Below, piece by piece: positions 41,791-50,197 of a DNA stretch of 64,000 nucleotides. Every line of letters starts with the position of its first letter. The first letter of the stretch is position 1. Both the position numbers and the translations under genes were made by a program. The DNA lies in contig NZ_QWLD01000016.1 of the NCBI RefSeq assembly GCF_003600155.1, forward strand, positions 186,001-250,000, given 5' to 3'. Below the pieces are notes generated by a model. It was not told the origin of the DNA and did not search any database. It saw only the letters and a program-made list of their open reading frames with translations. The DNA comes from Nesterenkonia muleiensis. Its GTDB lineage: Bacteria; Actinomycetota; Actinomycetes; Actinomycetales; Micrococcaceae.

Positions 41791-42591
41791 TCAGGCAGGC
41801 TGTAGGAAGGACAGAATCGCCGCATTGACCGCCTCCGGACTCTCCTGGGCCGACATGTGGCTGGCCCCGGGGATGAACCGGAGGGATGCCTCTGGAATAG
41901 TACGGGCCATCTCTTCGGAGGCTTCACGACTGATGTACTCTTCCTTCTCTCCGTGGAGCACCAGGGTGGGCGCCTCGATGCGCTTCAGGTCCTCCAGCAC
42001 AAGAGTGGGCTGGGTGAGCCACACCTGGGTGACCAGTTTGATGAAGAAGCGCTCCCACGCCCGGGCGTCCGCAAAACGCCTCTTCGCCTTGCTGACGGCC
42101 TCACCCACGTGGGAGTGCAGGTCGGCAGTACTGCGGTAGACCTCAGGGGTAAGGGTCTTGTATGCCTCGATGACGCCCTCGCAGTAATTGGACGTGTGGT
42201 AGGGAGTGCCCAAAAGAACCAGCCGATCAACCAGTTCGGGATGTCGCAGGGCCAGCAGCAGCCCCGTGCAGCCCCCATCGCTGAATCCGACGATATGTGC
42301 CTTGGCCGCACCGAGCGCAGCCAGCAGCTCCGCCGCATCGTCGGCGAAGCGCTGATAGCTCAGCGGCTTCTCCGAGTCTGAGGAGCGGCCGTGGGCTCTG
42401 GTGTCCGGCGAGATGACTCGGAACATTTCGGCGAGCGCGGGGATCTGGTTCCCCCAGGATTGATGGTCGATGAGCCCGCCGTGCAGGAGAAGCACAGGAG
42501 GTCCCTCGCCATGCTCCTCAAGGTAGACCGAAATATCGTCAATGTCGATCACGCGTCCTTGGCCGCGGGTGGGCCGGATGAGCTCTTCCAT
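41791..42591 (-). CDS. Alpha/beta hydrolase
   Basis: The 266 aa product has the oxyanion-hole motif LLLHGGLIDHQSW, the nucleophile elbow HIVGFSDGGCTG, an acid in APTLVLHGEKEEYIS and the catalytic histidine in IPGASHMSAQES. It is 12 bases upstream of the racemase-like gene. GFSDGG is common in esterases and C-C hydrolases of small substrates; no closer assignment is possible. An inverted repeat at 42671-42686 lies about 80 bases upstream and may be a regulator site. Confidence 0.88.
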   Translation of the reverse strand: MEELIRPTRGQGRVIDIDDISVYLEEHGEGPPVLLLHGGLIDHQSWGNQIPALAEMFRVISPDTRAHGRSSDSEKPLSYQRFADDAAELLAALGAAKAHIVGFSDGGCTGLLLALRHPELVDRLVLLGTPYHTSNYCEGVIEAYKTLTPEVYRSTADLHSHVGEAVSKAKRRFADARAWERFFIKLVTQVWLTQPTLVLEDLKRIEAPTLVLHGEKEEYISREASEEMARTIPEASLRFIPGASHMSAQESPEAVNAAILSFLQPA

Positions 42592-42670
42592 GGTGTCAGC
42601 TCCTCAACTCCATAGATCGGTGGGCCGGTTCCATGCCATCAGAGGATCGCGTTGGTGTCACCGCGGCAAT

Positions 42671-42686
42671 GGTGAAAGTTTTCACC
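42671..42686. promoter_or_regulatory. Inverted repeat upstream of the hydrolase-racemase genes
   Basis: GGTGAAA-GT-TTTCACC has perfect 7-base arms. It lies between the PucR stop (42718) and the hydrolase start (42591), on the promoter side of the latter. A PucR operator is a fair guess because the regulator gene is next to it. Confidence 0.4.
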
Positions 42687-42717
42687 TGGCTTTGCGACAT
42701 CTGTTGCAGAGCCCGGC

Positions 42718-43917
42718 TCAGCGACGGTCGCGGATGGCCAGCCACAGCTGAAGGAGGAGTCGGTCGCGGCCGCTGTCAAGTGAGAGCCCAGTCTCCTTCT
42801 CGAACTGGCGAAGCCGGTAGTAGACGGTGGTCCGGTGCAGGTGGAGCAGCTCGGAGGTCCTCGCGGCGTTGCCGGCCTGATCGAGGAAACAGGCGACGGT
42901 GTGCAGAGTCTCCTCCGGCACGGACCCGACGTCCTCACTGAGCACCGGGGGCAGCCCGGCAGGATCAACGGTGGGCGCGATGACAGTCGCCAGCAAAGCC
43001 TCCAGCGGATGGTCGCTCCAGTGCGCCAGCGGCAGGTCCTTCTCCGCAGCGATCTTGGCTGCGGTCTGGGCATGGTCGTAGGAGCGCGACACCTGCCCCA
43101 GCTCGAGGGTGGATCCGATGCCGCAGCGTATCCTGTGCTTCAGACCCGGATCCAGCCGGCTCAGTTCGTGACGTGCCCGCTCGGCGACTTTGCTGAGTTC
43201 TGCCCCCGCGGTCACGCCGCGGCTGCCGATCAGCAGGAATCCACGGTTCTCGGTGACCGCAAAAGCCATGGAGCGCCGTCCTGCACGGCCTCCGGTGGCC
43301 TGTTTGAGGCCTCGGCGCAGCACAGCGGCGATCTCCTCGGTCGGGCGGGCGGCAGGGGGCTGCTCAATGGACACCGCCAGGACGGTGATATGCGTGGAGG
43401 CCTCGAAATACCCGAGGTCGGCGAGATCGCGGAGGGCGGTCTCCCGGTCTGCCGCGTCATCGGAGAGCAGCGTGAACAGCAGTGTCTCCACTTCACGATC
43501 GGTATCCAGGTCCGCCTGAGCCTGCCGGTCGAGGAGGCGCTCCATCTGATGGGCGACGGCCAGGCACTTCTTCATCTCAGCCTCGGTAAGGTCCCGTTCG
43601 TCGGTGAGGATCAGCCACATTACCCCCAGCAGCCCGTACCGGGAGCGCAGGGGGAAAGCCATCCGGTCGTACTCATGGCCCTCGATGCCCAATGCTTTGC
43701 CCCGCCGCGGCTCTCGCCACTGCAGGAAGCCGGCGGCGAAGGTCGCCTCACGAACAGGTCCCTCGATGCGGCGGTTGGCCAGCGAGCTCAGCCGCAAGGG
43801 GTCAGCGTCCTCGAAGTGAGTGCTGTAGCCCAGAAGACGCAGGTCGGCGTCGTCGACGGCTACGCTGCGCTTGATCTCCTGAGCCAGCTGCTCGGCTAGG
43901 TCTGTGATCGCATCCAC
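42718..43917 (-). CDS. PucR-family transcriptional regulator
   Basis: The product is about 399 aa. A central GAF-like/GGDEF-related region (DREVETLLFTLLSDDAADRE and GIGSTLELGQVSRSYDHAQTA) precedes the C-terminal PucR helix-turn-helix: SELLHLHRTTVYYRLRQFEKETGLSL. PucR proteins usually activate catabolic genes for purines or amino acid derivatives. The GTG at 43917, behind GGAGGAGGTGACAGGG, is preferred; the frame stays open to 44019. It sits at the head of the hydrolase-racemase-transporter-amidohydrolase series and is divergent from the M20 gene, so it probably controls both. Confidence 0.85.
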   Translation of the reverse strand: MDAITDLAEQLAQEIKRSVAVDDADLRLLGYSTHFEDADPLRLSSLANRRIEGPVREATFAAGFLQWREPRRGKALGIEGHEYDRMAFPLRSRYGLLGVMWLILTDERDLTEAEMKKCLAVAHQMERLLDRQAQADLDTDREVETLLFTLLSDDAADRETALRDLADLGYFEASTHITVLAVSIEQPPAARPTEEIAAVLRRGLKQATGGRAGRRSMAFAVTENRGFLLIGSRGVTAGAELSKVAERARHELSRLDPGLKHRIRCGIGSTLELGQVSRSYDHAQTAAKIAAEKDLPLAHWSDHPLEALLATVIAPTVDPAGLPPVLSEDVGSVPEETLHTVACFLDQAGNAARTSELLHLHRTTVYYRLRQFEKETGLSLDSGRDRLLLQLWLAIRDRR

Positions 43918-44101
43918 CCCTGTCACCTCCTCCGCCCGGTCAGTTTCTCCATACCTTAGTGTGACATCGACATCGCTGGAATACCGGTGACCGAGCGACA
44001 AGACGCTCCAGGAGGCCATTCAACATCTGTATGAGTCACCGTCTGAGATTTTCGACGTCCACCCAGAGAACATGACCTTCGACCGTGGTTGACTCGTTCA
44101 T

Positions 44102-45331
44102 ATGATCTCCGGCCCCTTCCTGGCACGCCCCGACAACCCATTCCCGCAACGTGCTGATCACATGCTGGACGAACTCCAGCAGCTCAGACGCCGCTTTCAC
44201 GCCATTGCAGAAGTCGGACTGGATCTTCCACAGACACAACGAAGCGTGCTGCAGGCCCTGGAAGGGCTGCCGTTGGAGATCACCCTGGGCAAAAGGCTCA
44301 GCTCGGTCACAGCGGTGCTGCGCGGGGGCAGGCCCGGGACCACGGTGCTGCTGCGCGGGGATATGGATGCCCTGCCGGTCGCAGAGGCCACCGGTCTGGA
44401 ATACGCCAGCCCCCATGGGGCGATGCACGCCTGCGGGCACGATCTCCACATGGCCGGGCTGATCGGTGCCGCCCGGCTGCTCTGCTCTGTCCGGGATGAG
44501 CTTCCCGGGACGGTCGTTTTCATGTTTCAGCCCGGGGAGGAGGGCCACGGCGGCGGGGAGCTCATGATTGCCGAGGGCGTTCTCGAGGTCACCGAGGAGC
44601 ACCCGGCCGCAGCCTACGCCGTCCATGTGGACAGCACGACGCCGTTCGGACACTTCATCACCCGGCCCGGCCCCCTGATGGCCGGGGTCAACGCCCTGGA
44701 TATCCGCATCATTGGCACCGGAGGCCATGCTGCGGCCCCGCATCTGGCCGTGGATCCGGTGCCGGTGGCAGCAGAGGTCATCCTCGCTGTGCAGAGCTTT
44801 GCCGCACGCCGCCTCAATCCGGCTGATGCCGGGGTGATCTCCATCGGAAAGCTGTCCAGTGATTCAGCCGCCGGGAATGTGCTGGCCCGTGAGGTGGCCA
44901 TGTCCACCAACATGCGGCACTTCTCTGACGAGGTGGGCACACTGTTCACCGATGAGCTGCCCCGGATGATCCGCGCCCTGGCCGAAGCTCACCGCTGCCG
45001 TGCCGAGATCACGCTCATTCCCTCCTATCCCGCCACCGTCAACGATGCCGCTGAAACCGAATTCCTCATGGACCGCCTTTCCGCACTTCACGGCACGCAG
45101 CGAGTGCGGCGGATGCCCGAACCGGCGATGGCTGCCGAGGACTTCTCCTATGTGCTCCAGAAGGTGCCCGGTGCCATGGTCTTCCTGGGAGCGAAGCCAC
45201 CGGATCTTGCTGAGGATGACGTCGCTCCGATGCACTCAGAGAGGGTGCTCTTCGACGACCGTGTGCTGGCCGTCCAGGCCGCGAGCTTGGCGAATCTGGC
45301 CTGGAGCAGGCTGACACTCGGCACCGCGTGA
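44102..45331 (+). CDS. M20-family metal-dependent amidohydrolase
   Basis: The 409 aa product is a M20D-type hydrolase: LRRRFHAIAEVGLDLPQT, the metal sites GDMDALPV and HACGHDLHMAGL, FQPGEEGHGGG with the catalytic glutamates, a lid domain (IRIIGTGGHAAAPHLAVDPV) and the last metal histidine in APMHSERVL. Such enzymes split N-acyl, carbamoyl or peptide bonds (hippurate, indole-acetyl amino acids). It is divergent from the PucR regulator and may be under its control. The ribosome site is weak. Confidence 0.92.
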   Translation: MISGPFLARPDNPFPQRADHMLDELQQLRRRFHAIAEVGLDLPQTQRSVLQALEGLPLEITLGKRLSSVTAVLRGGRPGTTVLLRGDMDALPVAEATGLEYASPHGAMHACGHDLHMAGLIGAARLLCSVRDELPGTVVFMFQPGEEGHGGGELMIAEGVLEVTEEHPAAAYAVHVDSTTPFGHFITRPGPLMAGVNALDIRIIGTGGHAAAPHLAVDPVPVAAEVILAVQSFAARRLNPADAGVISIGKLSSDSAAGNVLAREVAMSTNMRHFSDEVGTLFTDELPRMIRALAEAHRCRAEITLIPSYPATVNDAAETEFLMDRLSALHGTQRVRRMPEPAMAAEDFSYVLQKVPGAMVFLGAKPPDLAEDDVAPMHSERVLFDDRVLAVQAASLANLAWSRLTLGTA

Positions 45332-45352
45332 GACAGGCTTAGCCGCAGCAGC

Positions 45353-46309
45353 TCAGTACCCGTAGAGCGGAGCGAGCTCGATCTCACCCTCAGCCCGGGA
45401 GACGCAGCACAGCATCACGTCCTGCCGCTCCAGGTCGCTGAGTGCAAGATCGCGGTGCTGGACTTTCCCGGAGAGGACCCTCAGCCGGCAGGTGCCGCAG
45501 GTTCCCGACCGGCAGGAGCTGCTCACCGCGACCCCTTGGTCCTTCAGCGTATCCAGCAGGCTCCGGTCGGCCGGGACATCGATCCGCGCACCAGTGGGCA
45601 GCCACACCGCGGTGAACGGCTGGGCGTGGGGGTCCAGTGCAGAGACACCACTGAAGTCCTCGAAGTGCAGGTGCTTTGCCCGCCAATGCATCGTCAAGGC
45701 GCGGACCTCCTGCAGCAGCGGCTGGGGGCCGCAGCAGAAGATCCGCCGGTCCCCCGGCTCAGCCAGCACGCTCCACAGGTCGAACCGACGTCCGGCGTAC
45801 TCCTCCTTGGCGTGCAGGAGGACATCGATCCCGTCGAGCTCCTCCACGTACGCTGCATGAGCCCTCGAACGTGTGAGATAGACCAGTCGCGCCGGGGGCC
45901 CGTGACTGGCGATCAGGTGTCTGTAGATCGAGAGCATCGGTGTGATGCCCACTCCACCGGCGATGAGCAGCAGCTCCTGGGCCTCAGTGTCGATCCGGTA
46001 CTCACCCTGGGGCGGTGAGATTCGCAGCAGTGTGCCCTCGGCGGCATGTGCGTGCATGCTGAACGACCCGCCCTCGCCGTGCGGGTCAAGGGCCACGGCG
46101 ATCTCGTATCTGATCGGTGCCTTCTCCGGGACTGAGGTCAGCGAGTAGTTCCTGCCCAGCCCCGAGGGAGTCTCCACCTCCAAGTGCGCTCCGGGAGAGA
46201 ACCCCGGCAGCGCGCCGGCGTCGGGACGCTGGAGATGGAACTCGACAATCTGCTGGGCCACCTGCCGGCGCCGGGCGACGAAGACGTCAATCCGCTCTGG
46301 CTCGCCCAT
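45353..46309 (-). CDS. PDR/VanB-type oxidoreductase with C-terminal 2Fe-2S ferredoxin
   Basis: The 318 aa product has the same layout as the reductase at 31405: a flavin-binding part (GAHLEVETPSGLGRNYSLTS), a nucleotide-binding part (LLIAGGVGITPMLSIYRHL, YLTRSR, FCCGPQPLL) and a ferredoxin with CRSGTCGTCRLRVL and a distal cysteine in VMLCCVSRA. It starts 3 bases after the stop of the MOSC gene, so the pair is cotranscribed. I infer that it feeds electrons to the molybdenum protein. Confidence 0.88.
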   Translation of the reverse strand: MGEPERIDVFVARRRQVAQQIVEFHLQRPDAGALPGFSPGAHLEVETPSGLGRNYSLTSVPEKAPIRYEIAVALDPHGEGGSFSMHAHAAEGTLLRISPPQGEYRIDTEAQELLLIAGGVGITPMLSIYRHLIASHGPPARLVYLTRSRAHAAYVEELDGIDVLLHAKEEYAGRRFDLWSVLAEPGDRRIFCCGPQPLLQEVRALTMHWRAKHLHFEDFSGVSALDPHAQPFTAVWLPTGARIDVPADRSLLDTLKDQGVAVSSSCRSGTCGTCRLRVLSGKVQHRDLALSDLERQDVMLCCVSRAEGEIELAPLYGY

Positions 46310-46312
46310 AGT

Positions 46313-47125
46313 TCAGCGTCCGTCCCCGGCGTCAGCGCCCAGCATGTGGATCGGTGCTCCCAAGGTGACCGTGCCTGCGGCCTCCACCGTTGCGTAGAGG
46401 CCCATTTCAGTGTGCCCGTAATGCTGTTTGAGCAGGCGCGGCACGGGAATGTCGAGCTCTGCAGTGGCCCGGTTGACCTCGGTCGCTGCGCAGCGGGGTG
46501 TACCCATCTCCACAGTGAGCCCGGCTTCTCCCAGACCGAGCCGCTGCTGGGTCCAGTTCCGCTCCACCCAGGCCTCACCGGCGTCGAAGTAAATATTGGC
46601 GCGGAAGCGCAGCGGGTCGATCTCTTCGCCGACGCGCTCACCCAGCTCGCGCACTGAGGCGAGGTTCACTATGTGCACAGCACGTCCCATGCGGGCAGAG
46701 ATCGTTGCCGTATAGGTGTAGTTGTAGTTTTCGCTCGTTCGGCGGATCAAGCGGGGGGCGTGGTGAGGGTCGAGGTCCAGGACCCGGGCCAGCAGCTGCT
46801 CCGCCTCGGCACGGTCTCCCTCATGCGCCAGGCAGCAGGAGAGCACCTGGTGCTCACGGACATAGACCTCGAGCTGCTGGGTCTCGGTGTTCAACTGGGT
46901 GCGGATTCCGGCCAGGCGCGGGTCATAGGTGGGCCCGTGATAGTTGTACGAGCTCAACGGCTTCTCCGGCAGTCGGATAGCTTCACCGCCGTGCCGTGCC
47001 AGTGCCCAGGCGCGATCGTGGGGAAACCCGCGTTCCGGGGAAAGCCGGACCTGCTCAAGGTGTTGGGCGCTCATCCCTCGGATCGGGTAAACGCAGAGGC
47101 CCGTGACGGTGCCGGTCGGTGCCAT
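46313..47125 (-). CDS. MOSC-domain molybdenum-cofactor protein (YcbX/mARC-like)
   Basis: The 270 aa product has an N-terminal MOSC_N barrel (VTGLCVYPIRGMSAQHLEQV, ERGFPHDRAWAL) and a C-terminal MOSC domain with DPLRFRANIYFD and the molybdenum-ligand cysteine in EMGTPRCAATEVNRAT (C212). In E. coli YcbX and animal mARC these domains, together with a 2Fe-2S partner, reduce N-hydroxylated compounds. Here the iron-sulphur part is absent from the protein but present in the adjacent reductase. It probably acts with that gene and needs molybdate from uptake such as the mod operon at 21 kb. Confidence 0.87.
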   Translation of the reverse strand: MAPTGTVTGLCVYPIRGMSAQHLEQVRLSPERGFPHDRAWALARHGGEAIRLPEKPLSSYNYHGPTYDPRLAGIRTQLNTETQQLEVYVREHQVLSCCLAHEGDRAEAEQLLARVLDLDPHHAPRLIRRTSENYNYTYTATISARMGRAVHIVNLASVRELGERVGEEIDPLRFRANIYFDAGEAWVERNWTQQRLGLGEAGLTVEMGTPRCAATEVNRATAELDIPVPRLLKQHYGHTEMGLYATVEAAGTVTLGAPIHMLGADAGDGR

Positions 47126-47138
47126 ACCCGCACTCTAC

Positions 47139-48347
47139 CTAGTCTGCGACAGCCGATTCGGCGGGCTCGGTCTCCAAAGCGAAGGTGATCGGGTACTCCG
47201 GGTCGGAGACAGCCGGCCGACTCAAGCTCATGGCCGAGATGTCGTGCTCAGTGCTTCCGGCAGTGGTGAGGTCGGCAAGGATCTGCCCCATGATGCTGCC
47301 GAACTTGGCAGCGTGACCGGCACCGTTGAACACCGCCACATGCGGATGGCCAGGAAGGGTGTCGAGCACAAAGCCGCGGTCCGGTGTCATGTCGTAGACG
47401 CAGGTGCGGTGCATCAGTGCAGGGCCCGCTGAGGCGGGCAGGTGCTGACGGAGGAAGTCGGCAAGCAGCTCGCCCTCCACACTGTCGCCGGTGAAAACCC
47501 GGTCCTTGCTGGCGATGAAGCGGCTGCGCATATCCCGGCCCAGCTTGGTGGCGGCCTCCCCGTAGACGGGGAAGCCGTAGTAGGTGTCCTCTGCTCCGTG
47601 GTAGATCCACACCGGGTGCTTGTCCGGGGTGAACTCGGAGAGCTTAGAGCTGGAGAAGTAGCTGACCTGTTCCTGGGACAGTGTCAGGGTGAAGCTCAGG
47701 CCCAGATCCTCCATGAGCTCGCCCATCCAGGACCCGGCGGCCACCAGCAGGTTCTCGGCGTGGATCGCACCGTCAGCAGTTCTGACCACGACGCCGTCGT
47801 TCTGAAGGTCGATGCCGAAGACCGCGCAGTTGCCGCGGAACTCCACCCCGGCAGACTGTGCCACTGACGTATGCGCGCTGACGGTGCGGCGGATGTCAAG
47901 CACACCGGCGTCGGGCTGGAAGAGGCCGAATGTCTCATCGGAGACCTGCCACTGCGGAAAGCGCGCACGCAGCTCTTCGGCGCTCAACGAGTCATAGCTG
48001 ACACCGGCCTGGTCCATGACGCGCCGGGCGTTGGCGACGTACTGGGCACCTCGGGTGCCTTCCTCCGCGAGGTCGAGGCCACCGGTGGTGGTGATCAGCG
48101 GCAGCCCGCTCTCCTGCTCCACCTGATGCCACGCGGCGAACATGGCGTCGGTGAGGCGCACGTAGTCTGCCGAGGGGTAGACACGGCGAATGATGCGCGA
48201 GTGATCGCCGAACGAGCCGAAGGGGTGAAGCAGGTCGAACTGCTCCAGCACCAGCACTCTCTCCGCGCCGCGCTGGGAGAGCCAATAGGCGGCCGCGGAC
48301 CCGACGGTCCCGCCGCCGACGACGATGTGTGAATAGGCCTGCGGCAT
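47139..48347 (-). CDS. solA: FAD-dependent amine oxidase, monomeric sarcosine/N-methyltryptophan oxidase family
   Basis: The 402 aa product has an N-terminal FAD site (HIVVGGGTVGSAAAYWLSQRG), FDLLHPFGSFGDHSRIIRRVY, AAGSWMGELMEDLG, and near the end RTCVYDMTPDRGFVLD, in which the cysteine matches the residue that binds FAD covalently in sarcosine oxidase, then NGAGHAAKFGSIMGQIL. Enzymes of this family oxidise N-methyl or other secondary amines with oxygen, giving peroxide. The ATG at 48347 has AGGAG six bases upstream. It precedes the MOSC-reductase pair by 13 bases, so the three may form one operon handling an N-substituted amine. Confidence 0.86.
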   Translation of the reverse strand: MPQAYSHIVVGGGTVGSAAAYWLSQRGAERVLVLEQFDLLHPFGSFGDHSRIIRRVYPSADYVRLTDAMFAAWHQVEQESGLPLITTTGGLDLAEEGTRGAQYVANARRVMDQAGVSYDSLSAEELRARFPQWQVSDETFGLFQPDAGVLDIRRTVSAHTSVAQSAGVEFRGNCAVFGIDLQNDGVVVRTADGAIHAENLLVAAGSWMGELMEDLGLSFTLTLSQEQVSYFSSSKLSEFTPDKHPVWIYHGAEDTYYGFPVYGEAATKLGRDMRSRFIASKDRVFTGDSVEGELLADFLRQHLPASAGPALMHRTCVYDMTPDRGFVLDTLPGHPHVAVFNGAGHAAKFGSIMGQILADLTTAGSTEHDISAMSLSRPAVSDPEYPITFALETEPAESAVAD

Positions 48348-48530
48348 TCGTTGCTCCTGAATAGACGTCGAAAGAAGTGGACCGAGTCCAGTCTCCGGCC
48401 CTGGGAGCAGAGTCCGCGACCGCTCGGCGTCGAATCTTCTCCGCCCGCACTGCAACAGCTGTAGGAAGCCCGATGCGGGGCCGCTCTGCTTGGATGGGCA
48501 GAGTTATGAACCGGCCTGTAGGGGGAAGCT

Positions 48531-48851
48531 TTGGAGCACGGAATCATCATCGACGGATGCAACCCGAGCAACTGGAACTCGCCTGCCGTCGTCGGCAGTC
48601 TGCTGCGGGGCAAGGTCAGCGCCGTCAACGCCACGATCGCGATCTGGGAGGGATTCGCGGAGACCGTCGACGAGACCGCCACCTGGCACCGCAGGTTCCG
48701 TGAGCAGGACAACCTGGTTCACGTCCGTGAAACCGCCGATATACAGCACGCCCATGAGACGGGAAGGCTCGGGGTGATCCTGGGCTGGCAGAACATCTCC
48801 CCGATGGAGAACTTCCCTACCCGCCAGACTGGTGTGAGACACCCGGGCTGA
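48531..48851 (+). pseudogene. N-terminal fragment of a membrane dipeptidase-like (M19) hydrolase
   Basis: The first 95 or so residues follow the family well (IIIDGCNPSNW, VSAVNATIAIWEGFAETVDET, HETGRLGVILGWQNISPMEN). The sequence then loses similarity near 48815, runs into unrelated residues and stops at 48851. Intact relatives are about 350 aa, and the missing part carries most of the metal-binding histidines, so the fragment cannot be active. The break coincides with the change to AT-richer DNA and with the left edge of the island. The TTG/ATG start is ill-defined (ATG-like at 48531). Confidence 0.75.
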
Positions 48852-49168
48852 TTGTGTATGAGACTGAGGACCTACTTGAAAGAGACCTCATCTTCCCCAA
48901 CTAGGGATCCAGGACTTTGACGAAACCGGGGTAGTCGCCACGTGGCGAACGGGCTGCAGAACCATCGACATTGGCTGTCGCCATCGTTAGAAACAGGGAA
49001 TGCGTGATGAACCGGTGCATGTGACGGTCGATGCAACCTGCACCTTGTCGTTGGTCCCTCAGCGGGCTCACCAATGAACTCGCGTACCCTCTCCTGAGAG
49101 ATTGGAGCTGGGCACTCAGCCAGTCAGGGCAATAGTCCCGGATAGAAATCAGGCGAAGTCATCAAAGT
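48852..49168. other. Gene-free island edge
   Basis: These 317 bases lack a convincing frame on either strand. The composition is already lower in GC than the region to the left (the 60 bases at 48841-48900 are half G+C). A 14-base palindrome lies inside it (listed separately). GGTGTGAGACACC at its left edge is itself a small inverted repeat and could be a worn mobile-element end, but no transposase is seen. Confidence 0.5.
48935..48948. repeat. Perfect 14-base palindrome in the island edge
   Basis: TCGCCACGTGGCGA reads the same on both strands. It lies about 220 bases beyond the end of the last transporter gene. It could be a terminator, a regulator site or part of an integration site; nothing around it decides this. 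Confidence 0.45.
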
Positions 49169-50197
49169 CTACTCCTTGATGTCTTCGAAATGCTCAATAG
49201 CACTGGAAATGTCGTAGTCACGGGAACCGTCGTCGTTCACACGGTGACACGCGACACTACCACCGTCGGGCATGATGCGAATGGCTGGTCGCTCCTGCAC
49301 ACAGGTTTCTAAGGCGAAGGGACAGCGGCTGGCGAAGGGACAACCCTTAGTTTGGTTCTCCTGGCTGGGTGGCTCACCTCTTACTTGAATACGGTCCTTG
49401 GTAGTTGTCTTAACAGAAGGTAAAGCGCCAAGTAGAGCGACCGCATAGGGATGTTTGGGCTTGGCGAAGATCCCAGCGGCCGAGGCCTCCTCCATGATCT
49501 GGCCGAAGTAGAGTACGATCACCCTGTCTGCGATGAACTGCACCACGGAGAGGTCATGGGAGATGAAGATAGTAGCCACCTGGTGCTCCTGCTGCAACTG
49601 CTTCATAGAATTGAGCACTTGCGCTTGGACAGAAACATCCAGAGCCGAAACTGCCTCATCGGCTATTAGAACCTCCGGCCGGTTGATCAGCGCGCGCGCT
49701 ATACTGATCCTCTGCCGTTGACCACCCGAGAACTCGTGAGGGAAACGGTCTAGGTAGCTCACGCTCAGCCCCACCGACTCGATTGCCTCCTCTACCCGGG
49801 AACGAATCTCACCGCGAACAAGTCCGTGGGGGCGGAGCGGCTCGGCTAAGGAGCGGCGGATCTTCCAGCGAGGGTTGAAGGACCCGAAGGGGTCCTGGAA
49901 GACCATCTGGCGTAAGCCGGGAATCTTTTTGGTATCCGAATCGGAGTCAGAGGCGTAGGTAACAGCTCCTTCAGTGACTGGCGCCATACCTAACAAAGCC
50001 TTGCCGATTGTAGACTTCCCTGACCCGGACTCACCCACGAGGCCGATTGTCTCTCCGGCCTCGATAAAGAACGAGACATCGTCAATAGCCACAACGTTGC
50101 GTCTACCTCTCAGCGGGTAGTGGACCGAAAGGTTTTCCACTATTAGAGGGGGCGTCTTTTCCTCGCCCCTTGTGCGCTGTCTCTCACGCATATTCAT
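49169..50197 (-). CDS. Oligopeptide-type ABC transporter ATP-binding protein (DppF-like), island
   Basis: The 342 aa ATPase has Walker A GESGSGKSTIGKALL, DPFGSFNPRWKIRRSLAEPL, signature HEFSGGQRQRISIARAL, Walker B VLIADEAVSALD and the C-terminal oligopeptide domain with the cysteines KGCPFASRCPFALETC. Unlike the copy at 35.6 kb it keeps this domain. It overlaps the DppD gene by 4 bases and is the last gene of the ten-gene island operon. Codon use is less GC-biased than in the flanking native genes. Confidence 0.92.
   Translation of the reverse strand: MNMRERQRTRGEEKTPPLIVENLSVHYPLRGRRNVVAIDDVSFFIEAGETIGLVGESGSGKSTIGKALLGMAPVTEGAVTYASDSDSDTKKIPGLRQMVFQDPFGSFNPRWKIRRSLAEPLRPHGLVRGEIRSRVEEAIESVGLSVSYLDRFPHEFSGGQRQRISIARALINRPEVLIADEAVSALDVSVQAQVLNSMKQLQQEHQVATIFISHDLSVVQFIADRVIVLYFGQIMEEASAAGIFAKPKHPYAVALLGALPSVKTTTKDRIQVRGEPPSQENQTKGCPFASRCPFALETCVQERPAIRIMPDGGSVACHRVNDDGSRDYDISSAIEHFEDIKE

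Noticed and set aside
48820-48860. A defined insertion-sequence end at the left island edge
   Set aside because: The short repeat GGTGTGAGACACC has no partner at the other edge, and no transposase or target duplication is seen.
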